DNA of 51,908 bases. Origin: Corallococcus sp. CA053C. Lineage in GTDB: Bacteria; Myxococcota; Myxococcia; Myxococcales; Myxococcaceae. Numbering within the stretch: position 1 is the stretch's first letter; every line of letters begins with the position of its first letter. The position numbers and the translations under genes were made by a program. This document shows positions 7,577-16,105 of the stretch, piece after piece. The stretch is from NCBI RefSeq assembly GCF_003611675.1, contig NZ_RAWA01000023.1, forward strand, positions 1 to 51,908, given 5' to 3'. A model generated the notes under the pieces. It was not told the DNA's origin. It saw only the letters and a list, made by a program, of their open reading frames with translations, and ran no database searches.

Positions 7577-9718
7577 TCAGCGCTCCGCGGACTCGGTGAG
7601 CAGTTCGGCGTACTCCTGGAAGTCACCCGTCAGGAAGGCCCGGCCCAGCTTCCCGTACTCGCGCCGCGCGGCGGAGAGCAGCGCCCGCATGTCGATGGAC
7701 GTCCCCCGGTCCACCGCCTGGAACGCCGCGTCGAGGACGACATTGCGCAGGCTGCCACCGGAAAGCTCGAGCTTCTCCGCCAGATAGTGCCAGTCCACGC
7801 GGCCATCGACGGGCGCCGCACGGGGCACGAACTTGTCAAGAAGCTGTCGGCGGCGACCCACGTCTGGAAACGGGAAGTCGATGATGAACGACAGCCTTCG
7901 CGCGAACGCCGCGTCCAGGTTGTCGCGCATGTTGCTTGCCAGGAGGGTGATGCCCTCGTGCTGCTCCATCCGTTGCAGCAGGTAGCCGGTCTCCAGGTTC
8001 GCGTACCGATCGTGAGAGCCCTTCACCTCGGTGCGCTTGGCGAAGAGCGCATCGGCCTCGTCGAAGAAGAGGATGGCGTTCGAGCGCGCGGCCTCATCGA
8101 ACACCTGGCCCAGGCTCTTCTCCGTCTCACCGATGTACTTGCTCACGACCGAAGCGAGATCCACCGCGAAGAGGGGCAGGCCCAGCGCCCCGGCGATGAT
8201 GCGCGCGGCCATCGTCTTGCCGGTGCCGGGAGGACCGCTGAACAGCGCGTGCGTCCCGCCACCGTAGAGCACCTTCTCACCGAAGCCCCACTGCTCCAGG
8301 ACGTGGCGGCGCTGCTGCCGGTGGACGCAGAGCAGCCGCAGCTGCCGGACCGACGACTCCGGCAGCACGAGATCCTCCCAGGTGGAGCCCGGCTCGATCC
8401 GCCGCGCGAGCTGTCCCAGGCGGTGCTCCGTCTGCGCGAAGGCGCCCGCGACCAGATCCTGCCGGGAGATCCTCCCACCGCCTCGCGGCCGCGTCCGGGC
8501 GCGCTCGTGCGCCGCGAGGACGGCGTCGCGCAGCTGCATGCCCGTGAGGTTGAAGGCGTCCGCCAGGGCCGCGGGGTCCAGGTCCGGATCCACGGGCACG
8601 GCGAGCGCGCCCAGCGTCTGCGTGAGCGCCTGCGCCCGCTCCTCCGGACCGGGCAGGCCCAGCTCGACTTCAAGGCTCCTGAGCGCCTCGGGGAGCGTGC
8701 GGCGTCTGCCCGCGGACAGCGGCTTTTCGAGCAGCAGGTACACGAACGGCAGCTCACCGAGCACTTCCGCGAACACGCGGCGCGCCCCGGCTGACGCGTC
8801 CTCCGCGAAGCACCGGTCCGCGCCCCGAAGCACCAGGGCGCCACGCTCCAGGGCCAGCGTCCGGGTGATGCGACGCGCCCGCCGCTCCGGTGGGGTGGTC
8901 CCCTCCAGCAGCCGGCCTGCTTCCAGGGAGAAGAGCTGGAGCCCCAGCGTCCCGGTCGCCGCCGCCAGCCACGGCAGGGCCTCGCCCACCGCGGGGCCAT
9001 GCACCTCGACGGCGAAGCGGAAGCCCTGGGGGACGCCCTCCTTCAGGCGCCCGCACAAGGTGCCGAGCGCGCGCACCGCGGCCGAGCCCAGCCGGTAGTC
9101 CTCCGGCACCTCCGGAGCAACGAGTGCGAGTCCCTCCGCGAACGGGCCCGGGTGATCCGACGCCATGATGAAGTGCAGGATCTCCAGGTCGATGAAGAAG
9201 GGCCGGAGGTACAGGTCGCTGGAGACCGTGTCCCGGACGCCTTCCATCGCGAGCAGCTCCCAGCGCAGCAGGGGCGCCTCCGGGTGGAAGGCCTCGATGA
9301 GGTCGCCCGCATCACCGAGCACCGGGGCGAGCAACGTCCTCGCGGAATCGACGGTGGGATAGGTCCGGCGGGGATCACCCAGCAGGCGCGCGTAGGTTTC
9401 ACCGAAGCTTGGATCCAGGAGCGGCGCGAGCGCGAGCAGGAGGAGATCCAGGTCCAGACGCGACAGGTGGAACGTCCGCGCGAGCTGGGCGAGAGGCAGG
9501 CGAAGTCCCGCCGAGTCCGCGGCGTCCACCTGCTGGCGGATGGCGTCCTGGAGCGCCGTGAGGTCCAGCGGCCCGCGCTCCGCCGCCCCCGAGTCCTCCG
9601 CCGTCGCGCGGCGCACGATGGCGCGCAACCGAGCCAGCTCCGCCTCCAGGTGGGCGCGGGCAGGCCCAGGCGCGGAGGGCATTTCGTCGAGCCGCGGACT
9701 GGTTTCGGGCGCATTCAT
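7577..9718 (-). CDS. AAA+ ATPase of the type found in eCIS loci (713 aa)
   Basis: The C-terminal third is a classical AAA+ module: Walker A GPPGTGKT near residue 495, a pore-like segment KYIGETEKSL, Walker B ILFFDEADALF near 550, a sensor-1 Asn in LLASNMRDNLD and an arginine-finger-like AFARRLSF, followed by a lid helix. The ~480 residues before it are helical and resemble the N-terminal winged/ATPase-like region of the large AAA+ proteins encoded beside tail fibres in Afp/PVC-type clusters, where they may assist assembly or payload loading. I chose ATG 9718 (MNAPETSP), which has AGGAG upstream; an open frame extends to 9889 without good support. The gene is divergent from a DUF4157 gene, consistent with an injection-system locus. 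Confidence 0.8.
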   Translation of the reverse strand: MNAPETSPRLDEMPSAPGPARAHLEAELARLRAIVRRATAEDSGAAERGPLDLTALQDAIRQQVDAADSAGLRLPLAQLARTFHLSRLDLDLLLLALAPLLDPSFGETYARLLGDPRRTYPTVDSARTLLAPVLGDAGDLIEAFHPEAPLLRWELLAMEGVRDTVSSDLYLRPFFIDLEILHFIMASDHPGPFAEGLALVAPEVPEDYRLGSAAVRALGTLCGRLKEGVPQGFRFAVEVHGPAVGEALPWLAAATGTLGLQLFSLEAGRLLEGTTPPERRARRITRTLALERGALVLRGADRCFAEDASAGARRVFAEVLGELPFVYLLLEKPLSAGRRRTLPEALRSLEVELGLPGPEERAQALTQTLGALAVPVDPDLDPAALADAFNLTGMQLRDAVLAAHERARTRPRGGGRISRQDLVAGAFAQTEHRLGQLARRIEPGSTWEDLVLPESSVRQLRLLCVHRQQRRHVLEQWGFGEKVLYGGGTHALFSGPPGTGKTMAARIIAGALGLPLFAVDLASVVSKYIGETEKSLGQVFDEAARSNAILFFDEADALFAKRTEVKGSHDRYANLETGYLLQRMEQHEGITLLASNMRDNLDAAFARRLSFIIDFPFPDVGRRRQLLDKFVPRAAPVDGRVDWHYLAEKLELSGGSLRNVVLDAAFQAVDRGTSIDMRALLSAARREYGKLGRAFLTGDFQEYAELLTESAER

Positions 9719-9855
9719 GGATGGGGACTCCTGGAGGGGCGACCGTCGGGTTAACAGGACGCGGGCGAACGCGTCAACGCGGTGTCCCCAGCGGAGCACC
9801 GTGCTCACGCGTGATAGCGTCATGCGCTGGAGTGGTGACGGCAGCGAGGTGGACG
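9719..9855. promoter_or_regulatory. Divergent promoter region between ATPase and DUF4157-nuclease genes
   Basis: The 137-bp gap separates the divergently transcribed ATPase and DUF4157 genes and must hold both promoters. I see no convincing -35/-10 pair or palindromic operator, so the call is positional only. Confidence 0.45.
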
Positions 9856-11565
9856 ATGGGCGCGAAGATGGCGAAGACCCCCGTGCCATCCGGGCCGAGC
9901 CTGTCCGAGCGACGGGGCGAGCCCTTGTCGGAGCCCGTGCGCACCCGCATGGAGGATGCCTTCGGGGCTGACTTCCGGTCGGTGCGGATCGACCAGAGCC
10001 GTGAGGCGCTGCCCTTCGACGCGCACGCGTACACCCGAGGCGACACCATCCGCTTCGCGAGGGGCCACTATGATCCTTCCAGTACTCGCGGCCTGGAGCT
10101 GATCGGCCATGAGCTCGCGCACGTGGTGCGTCAGCGCCAGGACCGCGTGGGGGGCGGCTTCTCGCTGGGTGGGGCGAAGGTGAACGCGGACGCGGGGCTG
10201 GAGCGCGAAGCGGACGCCCTGGGGCGCGCGGCGGTCAGCGGCCGGTCCGTCTCCGTCGGGCACGTCCCGGATGCGGCGTCTTCCCAGGCCAGCGCCGACG
10301 TCATCCAGATGAAGAGCCCCCACATCGTCGGCACCCCGAACTCCACGTCCGTCAAGCACCCCATCTCCGTCCTCAACGACAACCTCAAGACGCAGTTGGG
10401 CGACTACCCCTACCCCATCCAGAACGGAGCGCAGGTCCGGCCCAGCGAGTTCATCAAGAGCTCGAAGAAGATCTACGACGCCGTGGACCGGCCCAACTCC
10501 ATCCACGTGGTGGTGGAGGGGACGCGCCGCACGCCGAGTTCACGCCAGGCCGCGGCGCCGCAGACGGAGATCGGCAACATCGGCGAGCACGAGCGGGCGA
10601 TGTTCGACCGCCCCGTCACCGCCAAGTTCAACTATGCGGGCGGCCACCTGGTGAGCGACAAGATCCTGGGTCAGGACAGCTACCGCGCGGACAACCTGGC
10701 GCCGCAGCTTCGTGACTTCAATTCGCCAGCCTGGCGCGTGATGGAAATCATGGCGGAGAAGGGGCCCTACGACACCGTCAACAAGCGCTTCGACACCAGC
10801 GTGCCCATCGACATGAAGGTGGCCGTCGAGTACGCCGACCAGGACTACACGGTGAAGGTCGCGGACCTGGCGGCCTGGAGCGTGATTCCGTCCACGGTGA
10901 CGCAGACGGACGGTGGCGCCAAGACGATGACGATTCCCCGGCGCGTGCCCCACGTCTGGAAGGCAGAGCTGGCGGTCGACAGCACGAAATTCCCGAACCA
11001 CGTCCTGAAGGAGGACGCCGTCCCGCCGGTGCCCTCGAAGCACTTCGTCGGCTTGGACACCGCCGTCCTGGATCCCGTCGCGAATCCCTCGTTGAAGTCC
11101 CAACCCGAAGAGGGATTCGTCTTCGGCCAATCGAGCGCGACCAGCTTTGGCACAGGGTTCCGGGTCGGTGGAAAGGCCACGGAAAAGGTGGTCGCGGTCC
11201 AGGCCTATCCGCAGGACAAGGCCTCCCAGCCCACGGTGGGAGGGGGCTCGGTGATCAAACCCAGCGCGCCCCCCGTCAATCCGACGTTCCTGAGCCTGCC
11301 CATTGACATCTCGGACTTCTGGATTCCCCAAAAGGCAAGCGCCAGCAAGAAACGGTCGCGGGAGGACGCCTTCGACGAGCTGGAAAGCAAAACAGACAAG
11401 CGCTTCCGCCAGACGTTCGAGAGTGCCGTGCAATATTATCCCGTGCCGAAAACCCGCGCGGAGTTCGGCACGATCCTGAGGTCGAAGCGGGTGGCGAAGC
11501 GGAAGAAGGACGCCCAGATCGCCAAGCAGCTCCAGATCGACACCAACATCCTGAACCTCACCTGA
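9856..11565 (+). CDS. DUF4157 protein with a DNA/RNA non-specific endonuclease-like region; candidate eCIS payload (569 aa)
   Basis: Residues ~20-115 are a DUF4157 domain: AFGADFRSVRI, an HELAH zinc motif at 85-89 and a downstream LEREADALG segment. Known DUF4157 proteins are enriched in eCIS loci as loaded effectors. After a VIQMK junction (~residue 150) the protein becomes different in composition. Around residues 255-300 it has NYAGGHLVSDKILG, then DNLAPQLRDFNSPAW and a later E, which matches the order D/G-G-H-L ... N-L-x-P-Q ... N-x-x-x-W of DNA/RNA non-specific endonucleases; the first catalytic Asp/Arg position reads AGGH, so activity is uncertain. The C-terminus is basic (SKKRSRED, VAKRKKD). 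ATG 9856 has GAGG six bases upstream. No cognate immunity gene is evident, as expected for an eCIS toxin aimed at eukaryotes or other prey. Confidence 0.7.
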   Translation: MGAKMAKTPVPSGPSLSERRGEPLSEPVRTRMEDAFGADFRSVRIDQSREALPFDAHAYTRGDTIRFARGHYDPSSTRGLELIGHELAHVVRQRQDRVGGGFSLGGAKVNADAGLEREADALGRAAVSGRSVSVGHVPDAASSQASADVIQMKSPHIVGTPNSTSVKHPISVLNDNLKTQLGDYPYPIQNGAQVRPSEFIKSSKKIYDAVDRPNSIHVVVEGTRRTPSSRQAAAPQTEIGNIGEHERAMFDRPVTAKFNYAGGHLVSDKILGQDSYRADNLAPQLRDFNSPAWRVMEIMAEKGPYDTVNKRFDTSVPIDMKVAVEYADQDYTVKVADLAAWSVIPSTVTQTDGGAKTMTIPRRVPHVWKAELAVDSTKFPNHVLKEDAVPPVPSKHFVGLDTAVLDPVANPSLKSQPEEGFVFGQSSATSFGTGFRVGGKATEKVVAVQAYPQDKASQPTVGGGSVIKPSAPPVNPTFLSLPIDISDFWIPQKASASKKRSREDAFDELESKTDKRFRQTFESAVQYYPVPKTRAEFGTILRSKRVAKRKKDAQIAKQLQIDTNILNLT

Positions 11566-11584
11566 CGTGCCGCCGCACCCGCGC

Positions 11585-13261
11585 TCAGAACCAGCTGTAG
11601 TCCAGTGGGAAGGGCAGCTTCTCCTTCACCTTCTCGGAGCCCGCCCCCAGCTCTCCTGGACTCCGGGGGATGAGCCGCACCTGATTGTACGCGCTCCGCG
11701 CATCGTCGCGGAGCGCCGCGGGCACCTCCTTGATGGAGTGCACGTTGTAGTGCGGAAAGAGCTTCCGTTTCACTTCGATCGCGAACTCGTCGCTCTGGAT
11801 GTGGAGGCTCATCTCCCCGTCGTACTGCATGCTGCGATGGCCGAAGTTCGCGCTGCCCACGATGACGTGTCGCGAGTCGATGAGCATCAGCTTCGAGTGC
11901 ACATAGATCTTCGTGCTGTTCGCGTACTGGTCGCTGTCCGCCGGGAAGCGCACCGGGCAGTAGAACTGGACGCGGGGCGTGGTGCCCTCCGCCAGGTCCA
12001 GTCCATCAATCGCCTCCAGCGCCACCGTCACCGGCTTGCTCACGGTCTTCTGGCCCTTGAGCTCGGGAGGGCGCATCTGGAGCCTCGTGCCCTCCATCCA
12101 GCCCTTCGGCTTCTTCGCGTCGAGGACCTTGTAATACACCCCTTGCTCGTTGTTCACCGGGTCCGTGACGTCGTGGATCCTCAGGCTGAGCAAGGCTTCG
12201 TCCAGCTTGCCCTTGGTCCCGCCCTTCTCCTTGAAGCTCGCCAGCAACATCCGGGTGTACGCGATGCGTGACAACTGGGTGTTCGCCTGCGTCGGATCAC
12301 AGATGGGATCCGGGATCACCACGCAGACCTGGAATTGCTTCTGCGTCTTCAGCTTCCGGCAGATCTCCGTGATGATCTCCGGCTCGAAGAACTGGTAGTT
12401 CTCCGCATAGACATACGCGTTGGCGCCCTGGAGGAGCGTCTTGATTTCATCCCGGATGCTGTGTTCGGTGCTCGTGGCGGAGACACCCGTCGTCAGCACG
12501 GAGATCCGCAGCCCGCCGTCCTGGGGCTGATCCGTGGCGAGCGCCCGAACGGCGCCCCGGACCTTGTATGGCGGCGTCTCCCAGAGCTGGAACGACACCT
12601 GCCGCATCCACCGACGCAGCCATTCCTCCTCGATGTGACACGTCACCGGCCCTTCCACCAACACCGCCGTGTCATGGAGGGTGTGCCCGTGCTTCGTGAT
12701 GGGGTGTTGGCCGTGGTGGTAGGCCGTGTCCCAGTACTCCTCCTCCATGTTGAAGCCGCCCACCAGCGCCTTGAGCCGTCCTCCGACGGAGAAGAGGGCC
12801 ATCTTCTGGTGCAGCCCCAGGCCCACGCCCCCCAGGGCCGGGTGACTCTCCAGGTAGACGAGGATCTTCTTCTTGTAGCCGTCCAGGGCCTTCTTCACCG
12901 CCTGGTTCCCGCGGGCCACCTTCTTCGCGAAGTTCTCGTCGCCGCCGGCGTTGGCCGACAGGGCGTCCGGATCCCACAGGATGATCTCCACGTGGATGCC
13001 CAGGTCCGCCAACTGCTTCAGCGCCACCTCCAGCGTGAAGTCGGGCGTGTCCTTGCTCAGGGGCAGGTGCGGCTCCATGGCCCAGTAGGCCAGCCGCACG
13101 TAGGTGTTCGCGGGCACGGGAGCCTGCTGCTGCGACAACGAAACGGTCCCGTCGGAGACACTGCGCCGCACCTCGTCCAGACACGCGACGAAGGCAGCGA
13201 AGAAGTCCTCCCCATCCATGAGGAACGTCGCGCCGTTGTTGTCACTGGTCCGCTTGCTCAT
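11585..13261 (-). CDS. Phospholipase D-like protein with one intact and one degenerate HKD motif (558 aa)
   Basis: The C-terminal HKD motif HSKLMLIDSRHVIVGSAN (~residues 450-467) is complete. The N-terminal one reads HQKMALFSVGG (~165-175), with Ser where the Asp should be, followed by GGFNMEEEYWD in place of the usual G-x-x-N-x-x-x-x-x-x-D/E. PLD-superfamily enzymes use two HKD motifs to form one active site on phosphodiesters; here catalysis could still be carried by the His/Lys pair. It has no signal peptide or membrane helix. It lies between two DUF4157 genes, stop-to-stop 19 bp from the nuclease-like one, so a payload of the injection system is a reasonable inference, although it lacks DUF4157 itself. 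Confidence 0.7.
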   Translation of the reverse strand: MSKRTSDNNGATFLMDGEDFFAAFVACLDEVRRSVSDGTVSLSQQQAPVPANTYVRLAYWAMEPHLPLSKDTPDFTLEVALKQLADLGIHVEIILWDPDALSANAGGDENFAKKVARGNQAVKKALDGYKKKILVYLESHPALGGVGLGLHQKMALFSVGGRLKALVGGFNMEEEYWDTAYHHGQHPITKHGHTLHDTAVLVEGPVTCHIEEEWLRRWMRQVSFQLWETPPYKVRGAVRALATDQPQDGGLRISVLTTGVSATSTEHSIRDEIKTLLQGANAYVYAENYQFFEPEIITEICRKLKTQKQFQVCVVIPDPICDPTQANTQLSRIAYTRMLLASFKEKGGTKGKLDEALLSLRIHDVTDPVNNEQGVYYKVLDAKKPKGWMEGTRLQMRPPELKGQKTVSKPVTVALEAIDGLDLAEGTTPRVQFYCPVRFPADSDQYANSTKIYVHSKLMLIDSRHVIVGSANFGHRSMQYDGEMSLHIQSDEFAIEVKRKLFPHYNVHSIKEVPAALRDDARSAYNQVRLIPRSPGELGAGSEKVKEKLPFPLDYSWF

Positions 13262-13302
13262 GGGCGGAGACTACAAGAGCGACCGGGATTTTCGACCACA
13301 CT

Positions 13303-13527
13303 GTGCGGTTCCCGTCGCCCGGCGTGACGATCCAGTTCGACCTCGACGCGTCGGCCGCGGCCCGCCAGCGGCGCAAGGCGATGGCCGAGGCGGCCGCGAA
13401 GGGCTACCTCGTCGCGGCGGCGCACATCTCCTTCCCGGGCATCGGGCGCGTCCTGTCCGACGGCAAGGGCTTTGACTGGGTGCCGGTGAACCACAGCATC
13501 GCCGGACTCAAGCCCCAGACTCCGTAG
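13303..13527 (+). pseudogene. C-terminal remnant of a metallo-beta-lactamase-fold hydrolase
   Basis: The frame reads GVTIQFDLDASAAARQR, then LVAAAHISFPGIGRV and DGKGFDWVPV. This is the usual C-terminal end of exported MBL-fold hydrolases (H-x-x-F-P-G-x-G-x-x then G-x-x-W-x-P-V). The N-terminal metal-binding two-thirds are missing. The fragment starts abruptly about 40 bp from the start of the divergent PLD gene, so a rearrangement probably replaced the upstream part. There is no ribosome-binding site worth noting. Confidence 0.65.
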
Positions 13528-13587
13528 CGAAGCGACGATGCGCCGGTGCGGGCCAGCACCCCTGCACTGAGTGGATGCGAAACCGCG

Positions 13588-13609
13588 CGCGCCGGGAGAC
13601 ACCGGCGCG
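13588..13609 (-). terminator. Hairpin downstream of the second DUF4157 gene
   Basis: CGCGCCGG and CCGGCGCG form an 8-bp all-GC stem with a 6-nt loop, ending 8 nt from the stop codon of the minus-strand DUF4157 gene. It could also serve the MBL relic read from the other side. Confidence 0.5.
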
Positions 13610-13617
13610 GGGGTGTG

Positions 13618-15504
13618 TCAGACGGGGGCGAAGGGATTGAACGGGGTGTGCTTCGCATCGCGCAGGATCTGGCGGATGATCTCCTGCAGCTCATCCATCG
13701 CATCAGCCCCTTCCGGGATGTAGAGCATGCTCTCCAGCAGAGAGGGCGGGACCTCCCCCGACAGGTTCTCCGCCCTCAGCTCCCGCAGGAACAGCTCCCG
13801 GTTCTTCCCGATCGACCAGTCGAAGTGCTCCTGTCCAGGCCCAGCGGGATACTCCAATCTCCCCCGGTCGTGCGGGCGTGGCGGCCTACGCGGAGTCACT
13901 TTGTAGAGGTCGGGCACCACGACCTTGTGCTGCTCGAAACCTGGGATGCGCTGGTAGAGGTTGACCAGGTTCGGCGCGCCCCCCGGCTGCTGGAGCGGGA
14001 TGGTGGCCAGGTCAATCTGGAGCTTCCGGGCCCTCGGGTCGTCCCGTCTGGCGAACCCACGGGCCTCGTTCGACAGCAGCGGCGTGGGCGAGCTTGAGAT
14101 GCTTACTCCGCGCTGACGATCCGAGGATCCGAACTCCTGGTGAACGAAGACCATGTCGTTCTCGCTCAGCCTCCTATCCGGCGCGATGTCCCCCGGGAAT
14201 GAGCCCAACTGCACCTGATCATAGCCCGTCGCGTTCATGACATCGGCGTTGTTGGCGACGGAGATGAACCTGCCCCTCAGCGTGTCATTGCGCCGGAGGA
14301 TGCCCACCTGGGTGTCATCCTTGAGGGAGTAGGCGTGACGGCGCGTGGGCACGCCCCGGTCGTCGAGGACGTATTCTTTGCCGGCTTGAGCGCCATGCTT
14401 GGAGAAGAGCGTCCGACGCAAGGGTGCCTCAGTCGCGGCTCGCGGCTTGGGGTAGAAGGCAGACGCTCCGCCCTGCAGTGTGTAGATGTGCCTGCCTTTG
14501 TAACGGATGATCGTCTCGTGGTTTTTGGCGACACCCGAGAACGTCAGATCCTGGGCCAGATCGGGATTGAGCTGGAGGTACTCCTGCAGTTTCTGGGGCG
14601 TGATGTTCGTCGCGAGCAGGTCGCGGACATAGCTTCCGTTCTCCCCGAAAAGATTGTCCATGAACGCGGCCCCGCCTGGGTGATTGCCGAAATCCTTCCT
14701 CTTCACCTCGTCGGGGAATCTTGCGCGCTCTTCGTAGATCCCTGCCGCGAGCTCTACCTTCTGAGCCCTGCGCTGCGTCTTCAGCTCGGCCAATGCCGCT
14801 TGCAGTTGAGTGACGACCCCCTGGTAGGCCGGGGGAACCCTCTTGACCGGGCGGTGTCCGTAGATCCGCTTCTCCAGAACCAAAGGGCCCTCGGTCCGCT
14901 GCGTCTCCCGGGCCTCCTTCTTCTGTTGCTTCCGGGCTTCCTGCTGCCGTTCCTCCTCGATGAGCCGCTGGTGCGCCTCGCGTGCCTTCCTGCGTCGGAG
15001 CACCTTCTTCTTGCCGCCCTGCACGGGCCCTGGGGCCAGCGCCCCTCCGTCCACGGGATGGGCCGAGGAGCCCGCGCCCATGAGTGACACGGGCTGCCCC
15101 AGCGCGGCGCGCTCACCCATCGCGTCGGCCTCGGATTCCATGCCGGGATGCGAGAGCCGCCCCGGTCCGTACGGCATCCCCTGGCGCTGGCGCACCACGT
15201 GCGTCAGCTCATGACCGAGCAGTGCCCGGTCCTCGTGCGTGTCGAAACGGGGCAGGCCCTGACGGAAGAAGATGTGCTCACCCCGCGTGGCCGCGTCATC
15301 CCCGGTGCGACCCACCCAGGAGCCCGTGTGCAGCCGCACGTGCGAGAAGTCCGTGTGGAAGGAGCGCTCCATGCCGGCGCGAACCTCCCAGGGCAGTGAG
15401 ACCGCCGGACCCGAGGCGCCCTCCCATTCCGGCCGTGCTTCCCGAAGGGGATTCGCCTCCGGGCCCCGTCTGGCCTGGGTGCTCCGCTGGACGTAGGACT
15501 TCAT
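13618..15504 (-). CDS. DUF4157 protein with an unrecognised C-terminal domain; candidate eCIS payload (628 aa)
   Basis: Residues ~40-140 form a DUF4157 domain: RAGMERSFHTDFSHVRLH, HELTH at 98-102, then MESEADAMG. It is followed by a very basic, Gln/Glu/Arg-rich helix (~165-205) that could act as a linker. The remaining ~400 residues match nothing I recognise; a segment GVSISSSPTP near residue 467 preceded by FVHQEFG faintly recalls the S-T-S strand of ADP-ribosyltransferases, but no clear catalytic Glu motif is visible. ATG 15504 has GGAGG eight bases upstream; an extension to 15552 would read into a transposase relic. It is the second DUF4157 gene in the locus with a different C-terminus, the pattern expected of interchangeable eCIS cargoes. 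Confidence 0.65.
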   Translation of the reverse strand: MKSYVQRSTQARRGPEANPLREARPEWEGASGPAVSLPWEVRAGMERSFHTDFSHVRLHTGSWVGRTGDDAATRGEHIFFRQGLPRFDTHEDRALLGHELTHVVRQRQGMPYGPGRLSHPGMESEADAMGERAALGQPVSLMGAGSSAHPVDGGALAPGPVQGGKKKVLRRRKAREAHQRLIEEERQQEARKQQKKEARETQRTEGPLVLEKRIYGHRPVKRVPPAYQGVVTQLQAALAELKTQRRAQKVELAAGIYEERARFPDEVKRKDFGNHPGGAAFMDNLFGENGSYVRDLLATNITPQKLQEYLQLNPDLAQDLTFSGVAKNHETIIRYKGRHIYTLQGGASAFYPKPRAATEAPLRRTLFSKHGAQAGKEYVLDDRGVPTRRHAYSLKDDTQVGILRRNDTLRGRFISVANNADVMNATGYDQVQLGSFPGDIAPDRRLSENDMVFVHQEFGSSDRQRGVSISSSPTPLLSNEARGFARRDDPRARKLQIDLATIPLQQPGGAPNLVNLYQRIPGFEQHKVVVPDLYKVTPRRPPRPHDRGRLEYPAGPGQEHFDWSIGKNRELFLRELRAENLSGEVPPSLLESMLYIPEGADAMDELQEIIRQILRDAKHTPFNPFAPV

Positions 15505-15576
15505 CGCGCCATCCTCCAGGTCGCCAGGGAGCCCATGCACCGGTGCAGGCACTCCAGTCTACACCGGCGTTCGATT

Positions 15577-16060
15577 AGCGACTGGCTACAGGCGGACCCG
15601 CTCCTGTGGGGTGGCCCCCGTGCTGGGGACAGTCTCCCTGGCAGCGTGGGCAGTCCCAGGTGCTCCAGGATGGCACGCACCCCACTGGGAGCCGTCAGAT
15701 ACGCCAGCACCCTTAAGCCTGCCTCCACTCCTGCCGCAGGCGAACACGTCCAGCGCGAAACTCCTGCTTGAGCAACCCGGCCCCATCCAGCCGCGGCGTG
15801 CGCTCCTGGGTCGCACACCCCTCGTCCCTTGCACGAGAAGGCGACGAGAAGTTCGTCATTACAACTCTCACAACGCACCCGCGCGAAGCCGTGCGCCAAT
15901 ACTCCGCACTCCAGGTATCGGGTGAAGTCCCGCTCCACGTACCGGAGCAGGCCGCACCCCACTTCGCTCGCCTCCGCTAGAAACGTGGCGAGATTGTCCC
16001 TCACCGCCTCATACAGCACCGTCCCCTCCGGCCGCCTGCGCCGGTACTCCCAGGAGCGCG
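15577..16060 (-). pseudogene. IS91-family transposase relic with internal deletion
   Basis: The N-terminal part reads RRPEGTVLYEAVRDNL, then FTRYLECGVLAHGFARVRC, ESCNDELLVAFSCKGRGVC, the Zn-binding domain of IS91-type transposases (C-x2-C ... C-x-G-x-G-x-C). Soon after, the frame jumps to a C-terminal type segment with LRVLAYLTAPSGVRAILEHL and LSPARGPP. The central Y1 catalytic region of roughly 300 residues is missing, so it cannot transpose. The relic lies directly upstream of the second DUF4157 gene and suggests past mobility at this end of the payload region. Confidence 0.75.
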
Positions 16061-16105
16061 CTCCGTTCCGGACAGGGCGGCCACGGTCGAGTCTAATGGC
16101 CTCCC

